Shown here: positions 20,281 through 29,405 of the stretch, one piece after another
Layout of the letters: every line of letters starts with the position of its first letter
Numbering within the stretch: the stretch's first letter is position 1
DNA from: Pandoraea terrigena
GTDB lineage: Bacteria; Pseudomonadota; Gammaproteobacteria; Burkholderiales; Burkholderiaceae
Assembly: GCF_902459705.1 (NCBI RefSeq)
Contig: NZ_CABPRU010000001.1
Coordinates: 744,001-808,000 of the forward strand
Length of the DNA stretch: 64,000 nt
Direction of reading: 5' to 3'
The notes under the pieces: generated by a model
The model's input: only the letters and a program-made list of their open reading frames with translations
What the model was told of the DNA's origin: nothing
The model's database searches: none
Translations under genes and position numbers: made by a program

Positions 20281-22017
20281 TCAAGCCGCGCATTGCGTCG
20301 GCGCGACGTCCGGTGCCGTGCGTCCCAGGGCACGTTCGCGCCCGGAGGCAATCGCCGCAGCGTCGACGCTGCGCCACCGTGCACACACGTGCTGATCGGG
20401 ACGAACCAGGTACACCGTCCCTGGCGCGGCGTCATAGCGTTGCGCGGCCAGGCCTTGCGCGTCGTGCCAGACACTGTGGGGCTCGTCGTGCGCATCCCGC
20501 ACGGCTTCGGCATCCGGCGTGACGAACACCGGCATGACCGGCACGCTGTCGTTCGCGAGGGCGTCAAGGGCGGCGAGGGATGCGGCGTCGAGCGACGCGG
20601 GCGCACCGAACACCAGCGCGACGAAGCGTCCCCCCAAGCGCGGCAGCAACCAGCCGTCCTGCCCATGCCGGACAAGCGGCGCGTCGACGCAGGCGGCCCC
20701 CGGCTGCATGCGTCCGGCGAACGTGTCGCGCTCGGGCGTGTTCAGCGTCGACTCGCTCAGCACGGCAGGCACGGACAGCCGTCCGCTGTTGACCAACTGA
20801 CGTGCAAACGCGTGATCGCGGGCGAGCGTCAGCACGGCATCGCGAAAGACACGCGAGACGGGGCTCTTCGGCGTGATGAAATCGGTGGAGCGCGTCGAGT
20901 TGCGGATGTTCTCGTCAGCGGCGAATTCACGCTCACGCGCGTAGGTATCGAGCAGCGTATCCGGCGCCTGGCCGGCGAGTACCAGCGCCAGTTTCCACAC
21001 GAGGTTCTCGGCATCCTGCACGCCGCTGTTCGCGCCGCGCGCGCCGAACGGCGATACGCCATGGGCCGAGTCCCCGGCGAACAGCACCTGACCATGTCGG
21101 AAGTCGTCCATGCGCAGGCACGAGAAGGTGTAGACGCTGACCCACTCCAGCGTGAACTTGGCATCCGGGCCGAGCAGGGCCTGCACGCGCGGGATCACGC
21201 GCTCGGGGGTCTTCTCGAGGGCCGGGTCGGCGTCCCATCCCAACTGGAAGTCGATGCGCCACACGTTGTCCGGTTGACGATGCAGCAGCACGGACTGATT
21301 CGGATGGAACGGCGGATCGAACCAGAACCAGCGCTCGGTCGGAAAGTCGGCCGTCATCTTCACGTCGGCGATCAGGAAGCGGTCCTTGAAGGTGCGCCCG
21401 TGGCTGTCCACGCCAATCAACTTGCGCAACGGACTGCGCGACCCGTCGGCGGCCACGACGTAACGCGCACGGGTCTGATAGTTGCCGTCGGGCGTCTCGA
21501 CCGTGAGCGTGACGCTCGCCTCGGGCGACCCGGGCGTGCCCTGCTGCGTGAGCCCCACGACCTTGTGCTTCCAGCGAATATCGATGTTGGGCAGTTCGCG
21601 CGCGCGCTCGTACAGATAGCCTTCGACGTAATACTGCTGGAGGTTGATGAACGCCGGACGATGGTGTCCGGCTTCCGGCAGCAGGTTGAAGTTGTAGACT
21701 TCCTGATCGCGCAGGAATACGCGACCGACGTTCCAGCACACACCTTTTTGCACCATGCGCTCGCCGCAGCCGAGACGGTCGAAGATATCGAGCGTGCGCT
21801 TGGCGAAGCAGATGGCGCGCGAGCCGGCCGAGAGCGTGCAATCGTCGTCGAGGACGATCACCGGCACGCCCTGCTGCGCGAGATCGATGGCGCTGGCCAG
21901 TCCCACCGGCCCGGCGCCGACCACGATGACTGGGTGCGGCGCATTCGGGGCATTACCGGACTGTTCGGCGCACGGCTGGTAATCGAACGTCAGGTGCTGG
22001 TAATCGATGCTGCTCAT
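20281..22017 (-). CDS. FAD-dependent aromatic hydroxylase (MhpA/PheA-like)
   Basis: This 578-residue class A flavoprotein monooxygenase probably hydroxylates an aromatic compound with NAD(P)H and O2. It has the FAD dinucleotide motif VIVVGAGPVGLASAIDLAQQ at about residues 29-48, the second FAD motif FAGDSAHGVSPFGARGANSG, and DAENLVWKLALVLAG after it. The C-terminal 150 residues are a thioredoxin-like domain as in MhpA. The start is the ATG at 22017. The substrate is unknown; the neighbouring MBL-fold hydrolase, MFS transporter and IclR regulators suggest a small dedicated aromatic pathway. Confidence 0.85.
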   Translation of the reverse strand: MSSIDYQHLTFDYQPCAEQSGNAPNAPHPVIVVGAGPVGLASAIDLAQQGVPVIVLDDDCTLSAGSRAICFAKRTLDIFDRLGCGERMVQKGVCWNVGRVFLRDQEVYNFNLLPEAGHHRPAFINLQQYYVEGYLYERARELPNIDIRWKHKVVGLTQQGTPGSPEASVTLTVETPDGNYQTRARYVVAADGSRSPLRKLIGVDSHGRTFKDRFLIADVKMTADFPTERWFWFDPPFHPNQSVLLHRQPDNVWRIDFQLGWDADPALEKTPERVIPRVQALLGPDAKFTLEWVSVYTFSCLRMDDFRHGQVLFAGDSAHGVSPFGARGANSGVQDAENLVWKLALVLAGQAPDTLLDTYAREREFAADENIRNSTRSTDFITPKSPVSRVFRDAVLTLARDHAFARQLVNSGRLSVPAVLSESTLNTPERDTFAGRMQPGAACVDAPLVRHGQDGWLLPRLGGRFVALVFGAPASLDAASLAALDALANDSVPVMPVFVTPDAEAVRDAHDEPHSVWHDAQGLAAQRYDAAPGTVYLVRPDQHVCARWRSVDAAAIASGRERALGRTAPDVAPTQCAA

Positions 22018-22144
22018 GCAATGTCTCCATCGGCGGCACCGCGCCGGCGCCATTGCCCCGGTGGGTTCCACTTTTTTGCTTTTGCTTTTGATGTTGCGCC
22101 CCGGTGCGGTACCTACTGCCGCGCCGGGGCCGATCTGCGCAAAG

Positions 22145-23104
22145 TCAGTTCTGCAGCGCGGTCCACATTTCCTTGTCGCGCTGCGCCGTCCAGATGCGCG
22201 GATGCGTGATGCCGCTCGCTTCGTCGAACGCGCGGGTCACGTCGAACGGCAGGCAGTGTTCGTAGATGAACACATGACCGAACTTGGGATCCATCTCGCG
22301 GCGCGTGAGCGCCATCGCGCCCTTCAGGTCGAGCTTCTGTTCGACCGCCTGCTTGCCCGCTTCGAACAACGTCGTCACGAAGTCCTTCGTGTACGCGAGG
22401 CCCTTGGCGACGTCGTCCGGCGTGGTCAGGGCAGGACCCCGGCCCGGCACGAGCTTCTCGGCACCGAGCGCGGACAGCGCATCGAGCGTGGCCGGCCATT
22501 CGGCGAGTTGCGCGTCGCCGGTGTAGCAGGCCGCGTCGTACTCGACGAGGTCGCCTGAGAACAGCACCTTTTGCGACGGCAGCCACACCACGGTGTCGCC
22601 CTTGGTATGACCGGAACCGAGGTGCGCGATCTTCACTTCGAGCTTGCCGAGGAAGAGCGTGATTTCCTTCTCGAAGACGAGCGTCGGCCACGTAAGGCCG
22701 GGCACTGTCTCGACACCCGCGAACAGGCGCGGAAAGCGCTCGATCTCCGACTTCATGTCGGCTTCGCCGCGCTCGACGATCATCTCGTACGTGCCGCGGC
22801 TCGCGATGATCTGCTGCGCGCCTTCGGCGAAGTAGGCCGATGCACCCAGCACGCGCACGGCGTGATAGTGCGAGAGCACCACATACTTGATCGGCTTGTC
22901 GGTGATCGTGCGGATCTTTGCGATGAGATCCTGCGCCATCGCGGGCGTGGCCGTCGTGTCGACGATCATCACGCCGTCGTCGCCGATGATGACGCCGGAG
23001 TTCGGATCGCCCTCGGCGGTGTAGGCCCAGGTGTTTTCCGACAGTTGGGTGAACGTGACCTTCTTGGCTTCCAGGTCGGCTTGGGAGGCGAATGCTTTGG
23101 CCAT
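22145..23104 (-). CDS. Metallo-beta-lactamase-fold hydrolase with an altered metal site
   Basis: This 319-residue protein has the MBL fold: N-terminal strands (NSGVIIGDDGVMIVDTTATP), the metal loop, and a C-terminal helical extension. The usual HxHxDH motif reads HYHAVR, so both His of site 1 remain while Asp and His of site 2 are Val and Arg. The third site-1 His is present (GSGHTKGDT) and the bridging Asp too (FSGDLVEYD), but the last site-2 His is Arg (VPGRGPAL). The enzyme may therefore bind one metal. It heads the operon with the flavin monooxygenase and DUF2783 gene and may hydrolyse a product or lactone of it; the substrate is unknown. Confidence 0.85.
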   Translation of the reverse strand: MAKAFASQADLEAKKVTFTQLSENTWAYTAEGDPNSGVIIGDDGVMIVDTTATPAMAQDLIAKIRTITDKPIKYVVLSHYHAVRVLGASAYFAEGAQQIIASRGTYEMIVERGEADMKSEIERFPRLFAGVETVPGLTWPTLVFEKEITLFLGKLEVKIAHLGSGHTKGDTVVWLPSQKVLFSGDLVEYDAACYTGDAQLAEWPATLDALSALGAEKLVPGRGPALTTPDDVAKGLAYTKDFVTTLFEAGKQAVEQKLDLKGAMALTRREMDPKFGHVFIYEHCLPFDVTRAFDEASGITHPRIWTAQRDKEMWTALQN

Positions 23105-23184
23105 GCTTGTCTCTCTCTTATCTCGTGTGCGGGGATGATGCGACGAATGGGGTAGATGAAGGCATCTTACGAAACGCTCCGAAT

Positions 23185-23201
23185 ATTTGTCAATGACAAA
23201 T
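23185..23201. promoter_or_regulatory. Candidate IclR operator, perfect palindrome
   Basis: ATTTGTCA and TGACAAAT are perfect 8-bp arms around a single A, in the gap between the metallo-hydrolase gene and the divergent IclR pair. It lies in an AT-rich stretch about 80 bases before the hydrolase start, a good position for an operator. Confidence 0.6.
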
Positions 23202-23355
23202 GTGATTGTTATTTGCTAATGTGCAGAGATGGGCGATGGGATGACGGTCCAGTCCTGGGTTAACCCTGGGAAACCTCGGGATCGATGCAAAGGCAGGCGT
23301 CGACTTGTTTAGAATCTAGGCCATTTTCCTTTGGGAGCCAGTCTCTCTTGATCGC

Positions 23356-24186
23356 ATGAACCGAATTCCGATGGATGGCGCGGCTGACGCGAGCGGGCAA
23401 CCCGGGCGCGCGTCGCGCGGTGTGCAAAGCGTGGACGTGGCGGCCCGTGTGCTCCAGGCGCTGGCGCAGGCGCGTCGCGCGCTGGGGCCGGGCGATCTCG
23501 CCGCGCTCGCCGGGCTACCGCCCGCGCAGGCGCATCCGTATCTGGTGAGCCTCACGCGGCTCGGCTTGCTCAAGCGCGACCCGATGTCGGGCGACTACAC
23601 GCCGGGCCCGATGACGTTGCGTCTTGCGCTGTTGCATCTCGAGAACGATCCCGCGTATCGCGCGGCCGTGCCGCGTGTCGTCGCATTGGCACGGGAGACC
23701 GGCTTGTGTGTTGCGATCTGCACGAGCGCTCCGCAGGGGCCGCTGGTCGTGCACTTCGAGCGTGCGGCGTTCCCGCTGCATGTGAATCTTCATGTGGGGT
23801 CGGTCATGTCGCTCACGACGACATCGACCGGGCGTGTGTTCTGCGCCTTCACCCCGCAGGGGCAGTGGCCGCAGGCGTGGCGTGAACAGATGCCGGCATC
23901 GCCGGCGGAGCGCGACCGTTTCGACGTGCTGCTCGACGAGACACGCGCGCAGGGTGCGTCGCGCAGCGTAAACACACCGAGTCCCTCGGTGAGCAGCCTG
24001 TGCGCGCCGGTGTTCGACGCGAGCGGGCGGCTGCGTCTGGCGCTCACCGCGATCGGGCCGACGGCGGCGCTCGATGTCGCGTGGGACGGCGCGGCGGCGA
24101 AGGCCTTGCGCGCGACCGCGAGCGCCATCGCCGCGCAAGTCGACGTTCGTGACGAAGACGGTGAGACCGGCAAGGAGGGCGCATGA
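23356..24186 (+). CDS. IclR-family regulator, first of a tandem pair
   Basis: This 276-residue protein has an IclR-type helix-turn-helix (SVDVAARVLQALAQARRALG, then LAGLPPAQAHPYLVSLTRLG) and effector domain (SVMSLTTTSTGRVFCAFTPQ). It is divergent from the monooxygenase operon over the palindrome at 23185-23201. The next gene is a paralogue with the same architecture, including the PAQAHPYLVSL/PAKAHPHLVSL match, and starts inside this gene's last codons (ATGA overlap). The two may act as a heteromeric or dual-effector regulator. The start at 23356 has only a distant GGGAG; a start at 23371 is possible. Confidence 0.8.
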   Translation: MNRIPMDGAADASGQPGRASRGVQSVDVAARVLQALAQARRALGPGDLAALAGLPPAQAHPYLVSLTRLGLLKRDPMSGDYTPGPMTLRLALLHLENDPAYRAAVPRVVALARETGLCVAICTSAPQGPLVVHFERAAFPLHVNLHVGSVMSLTTTSTGRVFCAFTPQGQWPQAWREQMPASPAERDRFDVLLDETRAQGASRSVNTPSPSVSSLCAPVFDASGRLRLALTAIGPTAALDVAWDGAAAKALRATASAIAAQVDVRDEDGETGKEGA

Positions 24187-25043
24187 ACGCGACACGACGC
24201 CCAGCGCAAACGCACGAGGTGACGGACGGCGTGGCCTCGACGCCCGTGAAACCGCAACGCGGCATCCAGGCGCTGGAAAGTACTGGAGCGTTGCTCGAGG
24301 CACTGGCGGCGGCGGGGCGTCCGTTGCCGCTCAATACGTTGGCGCGCGAAGCGGGGATGGCGCCGGCGAAGGCGCATCCGCATCTCGTGAGCTTGCAACG
24401 CGCAGGCCTGCTCTCGCGTGACGCCAACGGCAATTTCGAGGCGGGGGCGCTGAGCCTCGAACTGGGGTTGATGGCTTTACAGCGTCTCTCACCCACGGGC
24501 GAAGCCGAGCCGGAGATTCTCGCGCTGGCGCAGGCTACCGGCCTGTCGGCCGCGATGGCGGTGCTGGGGCCGGTCGGCCCCACGGTGGTTCGACTTGAAG
24601 AGGCGATGCGTCCGCAGCATGTGAGCTTGCGCATCGGCACCGTGCTCTCGTTGGTGAACACCGCCATTGGCCGCACGTTCGCCGCATTCCTGCCCGAAGC
24701 GGTGCTCGACGGCATGCTCGCGCAGGAGTCCGTGCGCATGGCGGGCCTCGGCGCGGAAGGACGCGCAACGACGCCCCCGGTCGACTTTGCTGCACGGCTG
24801 AAGACCATTCGCGAACTACGATTCGACACGGCGCAGAGCAATCCGGTGCCCGGCATCGACACGGTGGCGGTGCCGGTGTTCGATCACACGGGGGAAGTGA
24901 CGCTGGTGCTTGCGCTGATGGGGTCGGCGGGGAGTTTTGATACCGCGCTCGATGCAGCGCCGGCGCAGGCCTTGCTGGCGGCGGCGCGTCGGCTGTCGTG
25001 GCGCTTCGGCGCGGTGGGCCGGGCGAACGGGGCGAATGGGTAA
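24183..25043 (+). CDS. IclR-family regulator, second of a tandem pair
   Basis: This 286-residue protein is a diverged paralogue of the preceding gene, with helix-turn-helix in ALESTGALLEALAAAGRPLP and LAREAGMAPAKAHPHLVSLQ, and a matching effector domain (GTVLSLVNTAIGRTFAAFLP). Its ATG overlaps the upstream stop as ATGA, so translation is likely coupled and the two proteins made in equal amounts. The ligand is unknown; the neighbouring genes suggest an aromatic acid. Confidence 0.8.
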   Translation: MNATRRPAQTHEVTDGVASTPVKPQRGIQALESTGALLEALAAAGRPLPLNTLAREAGMAPAKAHPHLVSLQRAGLLSRDANGNFEAGALSLELGLMALQRLSPTGEAEPEILALAQATGLSAAMAVLGPVGPTVVRLEEAMRPQHVSLRIGTVLSLVNTAIGRTFAAFLPEAVLDGMLAQESVRMAGLGAEGRATTPPVDFAARLKTIRELRFDTAQSNPVPGIDTVAVPVFDHTGEVTLVLALMGSAGSFDTALDAAPAQALLAAARRLSWRFGAVGRANGANG

Positions 25044-25071
25044 GCGCGCGTCGGCACTGCCATTGGCGAAT

Positions 25072-25107
25072 ACCTCACGCGGCCGAGTGTCGCCGGCCGG
25101 GTGAGGT
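25072..25107. terminator. Hairpin between the IclR pair and the secreted repeat protein gene
   Basis: ACCTCAC pairs with GTGAGGT and, inside, GGCCG pairs with CGGCC. It lies between converging genes and could end both transcripts, though T-runs are short. Confidence 0.55.
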
Positions 25108-25119
25108 CTCGCCGGGGTG

Positions 25120-25545
25120 TCAATGAATGGCGAGCGCGTTGGCCTGCGCGTTGGCGACGCCGGCCACCACGTTGACACCGAGATTGCCCGAGGCGCCCAT
25201 CAGCGCACGATCGCCCAGCGACGCATTCGGCACGCCGGTCAGTACTGTCGTATTGCGAATCGTCTGGCGGGTATCGATCGCCACGTGCGACGCGTTCGCC
25301 AGCACCAACTCGTTCGACTGCAAGTTGAGCGCGCCAGCGGCGACGTTGACGCCGAAACTGCCGTGCGCGTTGCGCAGCGCGTCGGTGCCGAGTGTGGCGG
25401 CCTGGCTGCCGCGAAACACGGCATCACTGGCGATGACTTGTCGGGTGGAGAGGTTGACGACGGTCGCGTCGTTGGCGTGGGCGGCAAAGGCCGGCGCGTG
25501 GGCGACGGTCAGTACGAGGGCACTCAGCAAAGCAATACGCGGCAT
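25120..25545 (-). CDS. Small secreted protein with two imperfect ~55-residue repeats
   Basis: The 141-residue protein begins with a signal peptide (MPRIALLSALVLTVAHAPAF, cleavage probably after AFA). The mature part is two related repeats: a TRQ-containing strand (NLSTRQVIAS / AIDTRQTIRN), a Leu-Gly core (ATLGTDAL / ASLGDRAL) and a closing motif (GSFGVNVAAGALNLQSNELV / GNLGVNVVAGVANAQANALA). The GxxGVNVAAGxxNxQxN motif recalls surface/adhesin-like proteins of Pseudomonas and Burkholderia; I do not know a function. The ATG at 25545 follows GGGGAAAA; the frame is open far upstream but only this part looks coding. It is transcribed alone. Confidence 0.7.
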   Translation of the reverse strand: MPRIALLSALVLTVAHAPAFAAHANDATVVNLSTRQVIASDAVFRGSQAATLGTDALRNAHGSFGVNVAAGALNLQSNELVLANASHVAIDTRQTIRNTTVLTGVPNASLGDRALMGASGNLGVNVVAGVANAQANALAIH

Positions 25546-25802
25546 ATTGATTTTCCCCAGATTGTCCGTTGGGACGGATCGCTGGATATGGGCGCCCGAG
25601 GCGCTCGGGTTAAAGGAAATTTTCCTGTGCCGCGGATACGCCGGGCGTTGGTGGATTGCCCCGGCACCGGCGCGTTGCGTCACTGAAAGCCGCCGTCGTT
25701 CCCATGACCGCTGCGGCGCGCATTTTCGCATGGCGACGCACGGTTGCGTCGCCATGCCATGACGTTGGACGTTGACCGCCGAGGTCATCTTGACGCGCGA
25801 GA

Positions 25803-27182
25803 TTACGCGGGTTCTCCCGCGCCGTTCGCGAGTTTTGCCGCCGTGCTGCGCGAGGGCGTCTCGGTTTGCTGCTGGACCGACGCCGATTTCTTGTGGTCGA
25901 TCAACAACACAGCAACGACGGCGATGACGGCGGGAATCGCGATCGCCATAAAGTTTTGCTGCAACGGCAGCGAGAGGGTCACCAGCATGCCGATCGCGAT
26001 GGGCGCGAGAATGGCACCGCTGCGTCCCACCCCGGAAGCCCAGCCGATGCCCGTGCCGCGCGCGGCCATCGGATAGAACTGTCCGGCATAGGCGTAGGTC
26101 ACGATCTGCGTGCCGATGGTCGACGCCCCGGCCAATCCCACCAGTACGAACAGCACCGGCGTCGGTACCTTGACCCCGAGCAGCGTGATGGACACGGCGG
26201 CGAGCGCATACATGCCCACGAGCACGTACTTGATGTTGCAGCGGTCCGCGAGCCAGCCGCCGCCGATGGCGCCGAGCATCGCGCCGAAGTTCAGCACGAG
26301 CACGAACGTGAGCGCCGAGCCGAGGCTGTAACCGGCGCTTGCCATGAGCTTCGCGAGCCACGAGCTGAGCGCATACACCATGAACAAACACATGAAGAAC
26401 GCGACCCACAGCATGACCGTGCTCACGCCGCGTCCGTCCTGGAACAGGCGCGAGAGCGGCGCGGCCTGCTTGCGATCCGTGGCAGGCAGCGCGAACTGGT
26501 CGCCCGGCTGCGCGACATAATCCGGATCGAGGCGCGCAAGCACTTGCTTGAGTGCGTCGATCCGGCCGGTGCGGATCAGGAACGGCATCGACTCCGGCAG
26601 CGCGCGCATCGCGAATGGTACGAGCAGCGCGGGCAGACCGGCTGCCAGAAAGACGGACTGCCAGCCGTGCGTCTCGATCAGCCCCTTGCCAAGCAGCGCG
26701 GCGAGCATGCCGCCCACTGAATAGCCCGAGAACATGAGCGTGACGAGCGTGGCGCGCAGGCGACGCGGCGCGTACTCGGTCATTTGCGCGACCACGATCG
26801 GCATCACGCCGCCAATGCCGACGCCCGCGAAGAAGCGTGTCACGGAGAAGCTGATCGGCTCGTGCGTGAATCCGGCCGTGGCAGTGAACAGCGAGAACAT
26901 CAACACGCAAATGGCGATGGCTTTGCGACGGCCGATGCTGTCGGCCACCATGCCCATCGCGATCGCGCCGAACATCATGCCGAAGAGGGCGGCGCTGACC
27001 ATGAAGCCGGCGCTGGTGGCGTCCACGTTCATCGCTTTCATGATCGATGGCAATGCGATGCCCGCCACCGCGAGGTCGTAGCCGTCGAAGATGATGATGA
27101 GCGCGCACCAGAGCAGGATGCGGTAGTGATAGCCGTTCAAGCGGGCGTCGTCGGCCAACTGATGTACGTCGATAGGTCGCAT
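25803..27182 (-). CDS. MFS transporter, aromatic acid:H+ symporter family
   Basis: The 459-residue protein has 12 predicted membrane helices and the family marks of PcaK/BenK/MhpT: the helix 1 motif FDGYDLAVAGIALPSIM, the loop 2-3 motif GMVADSIGRRKA, and TEYAPRRLRATLVTLMFSGY around helix 5. These carriers import aromatic acids with protons. The start is the ATG at 27182 after GGAGAC; the frame is open above it. It lies near the IclR pair and flavin monooxygenase operon and may import their substrate, though it is separated from them by the secreted repeat protein. Confidence 0.85.
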   Translation of the reverse strand: MRPIDVHQLADDARLNGYHYRILLWCALIIIFDGYDLAVAGIALPSIMKAMNVDATSAGFMVSAALFGMMFGAIAMGMVADSIGRRKAIAICVLMFSLFTATAGFTHEPISFSVTRFFAGVGIGGVMPIVVAQMTEYAPRRLRATLVTLMFSGYSVGGMLAALLGKGLIETHGWQSVFLAAGLPALLVPFAMRALPESMPFLIRTGRIDALKQVLARLDPDYVAQPGDQFALPATDRKQAAPLSRLFQDGRGVSTVMLWVAFFMCLFMVYALSSWLAKLMASAGYSLGSALTFVLVLNFGAMLGAIGGGWLADRCNIKYVLVGMYALAAVSITLLGVKVPTPVLFVLVGLAGASTIGTQIVTYAYAGQFYPMAARGTGIGWASGVGRSGAILAPIAIGMLVTLSLPLQQNFMAIAIPAVIAVVAVLLIDHKKSASVQQQTETPSRSTAAKLANGAGEPA

Positions 27183-27337
27183 GCGAGTGTCTCCATAACG
27201 AATCCGCCCTCCGTCGAAACGCGGAGAGTCTTGGGGATGTCTTGACCGACACCATCGGCACCAGGCCGGGCCTCGTTGGCTCGGCCGCGGGCCGTCGCCA
27301 AGGAAGCCGACTGCCTCAACGAACCTCGATGGGCAGC

Positions 27338-27366
27338 TATTTATGCAATATTGTGCATGCAGTAAA
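27338..27366 (-). promoter_or_regulatory. Candidate promoter of the MFS transporter gene
   Basis: On the minus strand TTTACT and TAAATA are separated by 17 bases, in the only AT-rich part of the gap. The spacer contains CAATATTG, a palindrome. The 5' leader would be about 150 bases. Confidence 0.35.
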
Positions 27367-27483
27367 CGCGAAACGACTGCCTGCTGCAAGGACAATTTGC
27401 ACGCTTTAGGGTTTTACAGGAGAAAACGCGGAACGTAAGTGACTGTTTAATTTGGGTGATGACGGAGGCAAGGCGGGGGCGGT

Positions 27484-27508
27484 GTGCGGCGGCAGAACGC
27501 CGCCGCAC
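27484..27508 (-). terminator. GC hairpin after opgG
   Basis: GTGCGGCGGC and GCCGCCGCAC are perfect 10-bp arms around AGAAC, about 20 bases past the opgG stop. No T-run follows. Confidence 0.5.
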
Positions 27509-27526
27509 GAAGATGCGGGATGCAAC

Positions 27527-29122
27527 TTATTGCTTGGCAACGGAGAACGGCGGGAGCTGATAACTCCATGTCTCGCTCACGGCCTTGCCCCCGGAGACCA
27601 GGGCGGCACGCAGTTCCACGACCTTGGCCGGGTCCTTGACCATCACGCGCAGATTCAAGCGCATGCCATGTGTGACCGGGTTCGGTTGCAGCGTCTGCTC
27701 GATGAGGGTGGCGTTATCGCTCACGCTGACCTGCGGCGTGACCGATCCCGCGGGCAGCGAGGCGAGCGGACCGCCGTCGAAGTCCACGATCAGCCCCGTG
27801 CTGCCGTCGAAGTGACGGATCAGGTTGGCTTGCGTAATCTCGCCGGCGGAGCGCAGCGTCTGCTTCACCCAGGCCAGGCGACGATCGACGATGCCGCGCT
27901 CGTTCATGGTCCAGCGGATCGTGTAATCGGCCTGCAGCGGCTGCCCCTTCGGCGGCAAACGGTCGGGCGTCCAGAACGCGCCGATGTTGTCGTTGGTCTC
28001 GTCCGGCGACGGGAGTTCCACCAGTTCGATATGGCCCTTGCCCCAGTCACCCTGCGGTTCGATCCAGGCGCTCGGGCGCAGGTCATAACGATCCTTCAGG
28101 TCTTCGTATTGCGCGAAATCGCGCCCGCGCTGGAGCAGGCCGAAGCCGCGCGGATTCGTCACCTGGAACTGGCTGATGGCGAGATTGCGCGGATTGTTCA
28201 GCGGACGCCAGATCCATTCGCCGTTGCCGGCGTGAATGGCCAGGCCGTTCGAATCGTGCAATGCCGGACGGAAGTTGTACGCATCGCGCTGCTGGTTCGG
28301 CCCGAACAGGAACATGCTCGTGAGCGGTGCGATGCCTAGCTTGGTCACCGGAGCACGCAGGAAGACCCGCGCCTGCACCTTCAACAGCGAATCCTCGCCA
28401 GGCGTCAGATCAAAACGGTAGGCGCCGGTGGCGCGCTTCGAGTCGAGCAGCGCGTAGAACACCAGGTGCTTGTCGCCCGCGTTCGGTCGCTCGATCCAGA
28501 ACTCGCGAAACGCCGGGAATTCCTCGGCGATGGGCAGGCCCGTGTCGATGGCCAGGCCGCGCGCCGACAGGCCGTAGACCTGGCCCTTGCCGATCACCCG
28601 GAAGTAGCTCGCGCCGAGCACGCTCATGATTTCGTCGAGCCTGCCCGGTTCGTTGATCGGATACAGCACACGAAAGCCTGCGTAGCCGAGGTTGTGCGTG
28701 GCGCTGCGGTCGAGCTTGAGATCGCCGAAGTCGAAGCGGCTGCTGTCGTACTTGATTTCGTCGATCTTCGCGTGGGGACCGGTGCCGATGACTTCGTTGA
28801 TCTTCACCGGCGTGCTGAACTGCATGCCCTGGTGATAGAAGCCCAGCTTGAACGGCGTGGGCTGATCGTTCCATTCGAAGGCGTCGCGCCGCGGCTGGAT
28901 CTTGATGTAGTCGGCGAACGGCATCTTGGCGAACGCGGGCGTGAGATTGCTCACTGGCGCGACATAGGGCTTGTCGGCGAGTGCTTTCGCACGGGCGGTC
29001 ACGTCGTCGAGCGAGAATGCATGCGCATGCGCGGCGCCCAGTAGGGCGACACCCGAGACGAAGGCGGACATGAGCGCATGTGCGCGTCGATGCCAAGACT
29101 TGGCGAGGGGAAGCAGAACCAC
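27527..29122 (-). CDS. opgG: Periplasmic glucan biosynthesis protein OpgG
   Basis: OpgG/MdoG acts in the periplasm to branch or release osmoregulated periplasmic glucans made by the membrane synthase OpgH. The 531-residue protein has a signal peptide (residues 1 to about 34, ending AHAHA) and the OpgG domain, with family motifs [51 protein letters not shown] and [21 protein letters not shown] use the GTG at 29122, six bases after GGAG, since it gives a proper signal peptide. OpgH is not in this window, an unusual split because opgG and opgH are normally adjacent. A paralogue OpgD is the alternative. Confidence 0.88.
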   Translation of the reverse strand: MVLLPLAKSWHRRAHALMSAFVSGVALLGAAHAHAFSLDDVTARAKALADKPYVAPVSNLTPAFAKMPFADYIKIQPRRDAFEWNDQPTPFKLGFYHQGMQFSTPVKINEVIGTGPHAKIDEIKYDSSRFDFGDLKLDRSATHNLGYAGFRVLYPINEPGRLDEIMSVLGASYFRVIGKGQVYGLSARGLAIDTGLPIAEEFPAFREFWIERPNAGDKHLVFYALLDSKRATGAYRFDLTPGEDSLLKVQARVFLRAPVTKLGIAPLTSMFLFGPNQQRDAYNFRPALHDSNGLAIHAGNGEWIWRPLNNPRNLAISQFQVTNPRGFGLLQRGRDFAQYEDLKDRYDLRPSAWIEPQGDWGKGHIELVELPSPDETNDNIGAFWTPDRLPPKGQPLQADYTIRWTMNERGIVDRRLAWVKQTLRSAGEITQANLIRHFDGSTGLIVDFDGGPLASLPAGSVTPQVSVSDNATLIEQTLQPNPVTHGMRLNLRVMVKDPAKVVELRAALVSGGKAVSETWSYQLPPFSVAKQ

Positions 29123-29405
29123 GAATTTCTCCAGTTGTTGGGGGCGTGATGCGTGCCGGCATGGCGTCCCGGTACGGCGTCCCGTTTCGTGCCCCACGGC
29201 AGTGCGATTTTCGCGAAAGCCGGGACGACATCCTTCGGGAAATGCCAATTGTGGCAAAGTATCGCACTTCGCACTTCGTGTTAGACACCCGGCCCGCTGC
29301 ACCGGCATGGGTAACGCAAGTTGATACGACGCAAGGCGCTGCGGCATGCGATTTCACCGGGCATCCTTTCACCGCTTTCGTCGCGCCACATTGGATCGTT
29401 AACAA

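Larger units (their letters stand above)
27183..27526. other. Gap between the MFS transporter start and the opgG stop
   Basis: This 344-base stretch holds the upstream region of the transporter gene, including the candidate promoter at 27338-27366, and the hairpin after opgG at 27484-27508. No coding frame or RNA gene is convincing. Confidence 0.5.

Noticed and set aside
25120-27261. 713-residue frame ending in the secreted repeat protein
   Set aside because: The upper part is a shadow of the MFS transporter in another frame; the signal peptide and Shine-Dalgarno at 25545 mark the real start.
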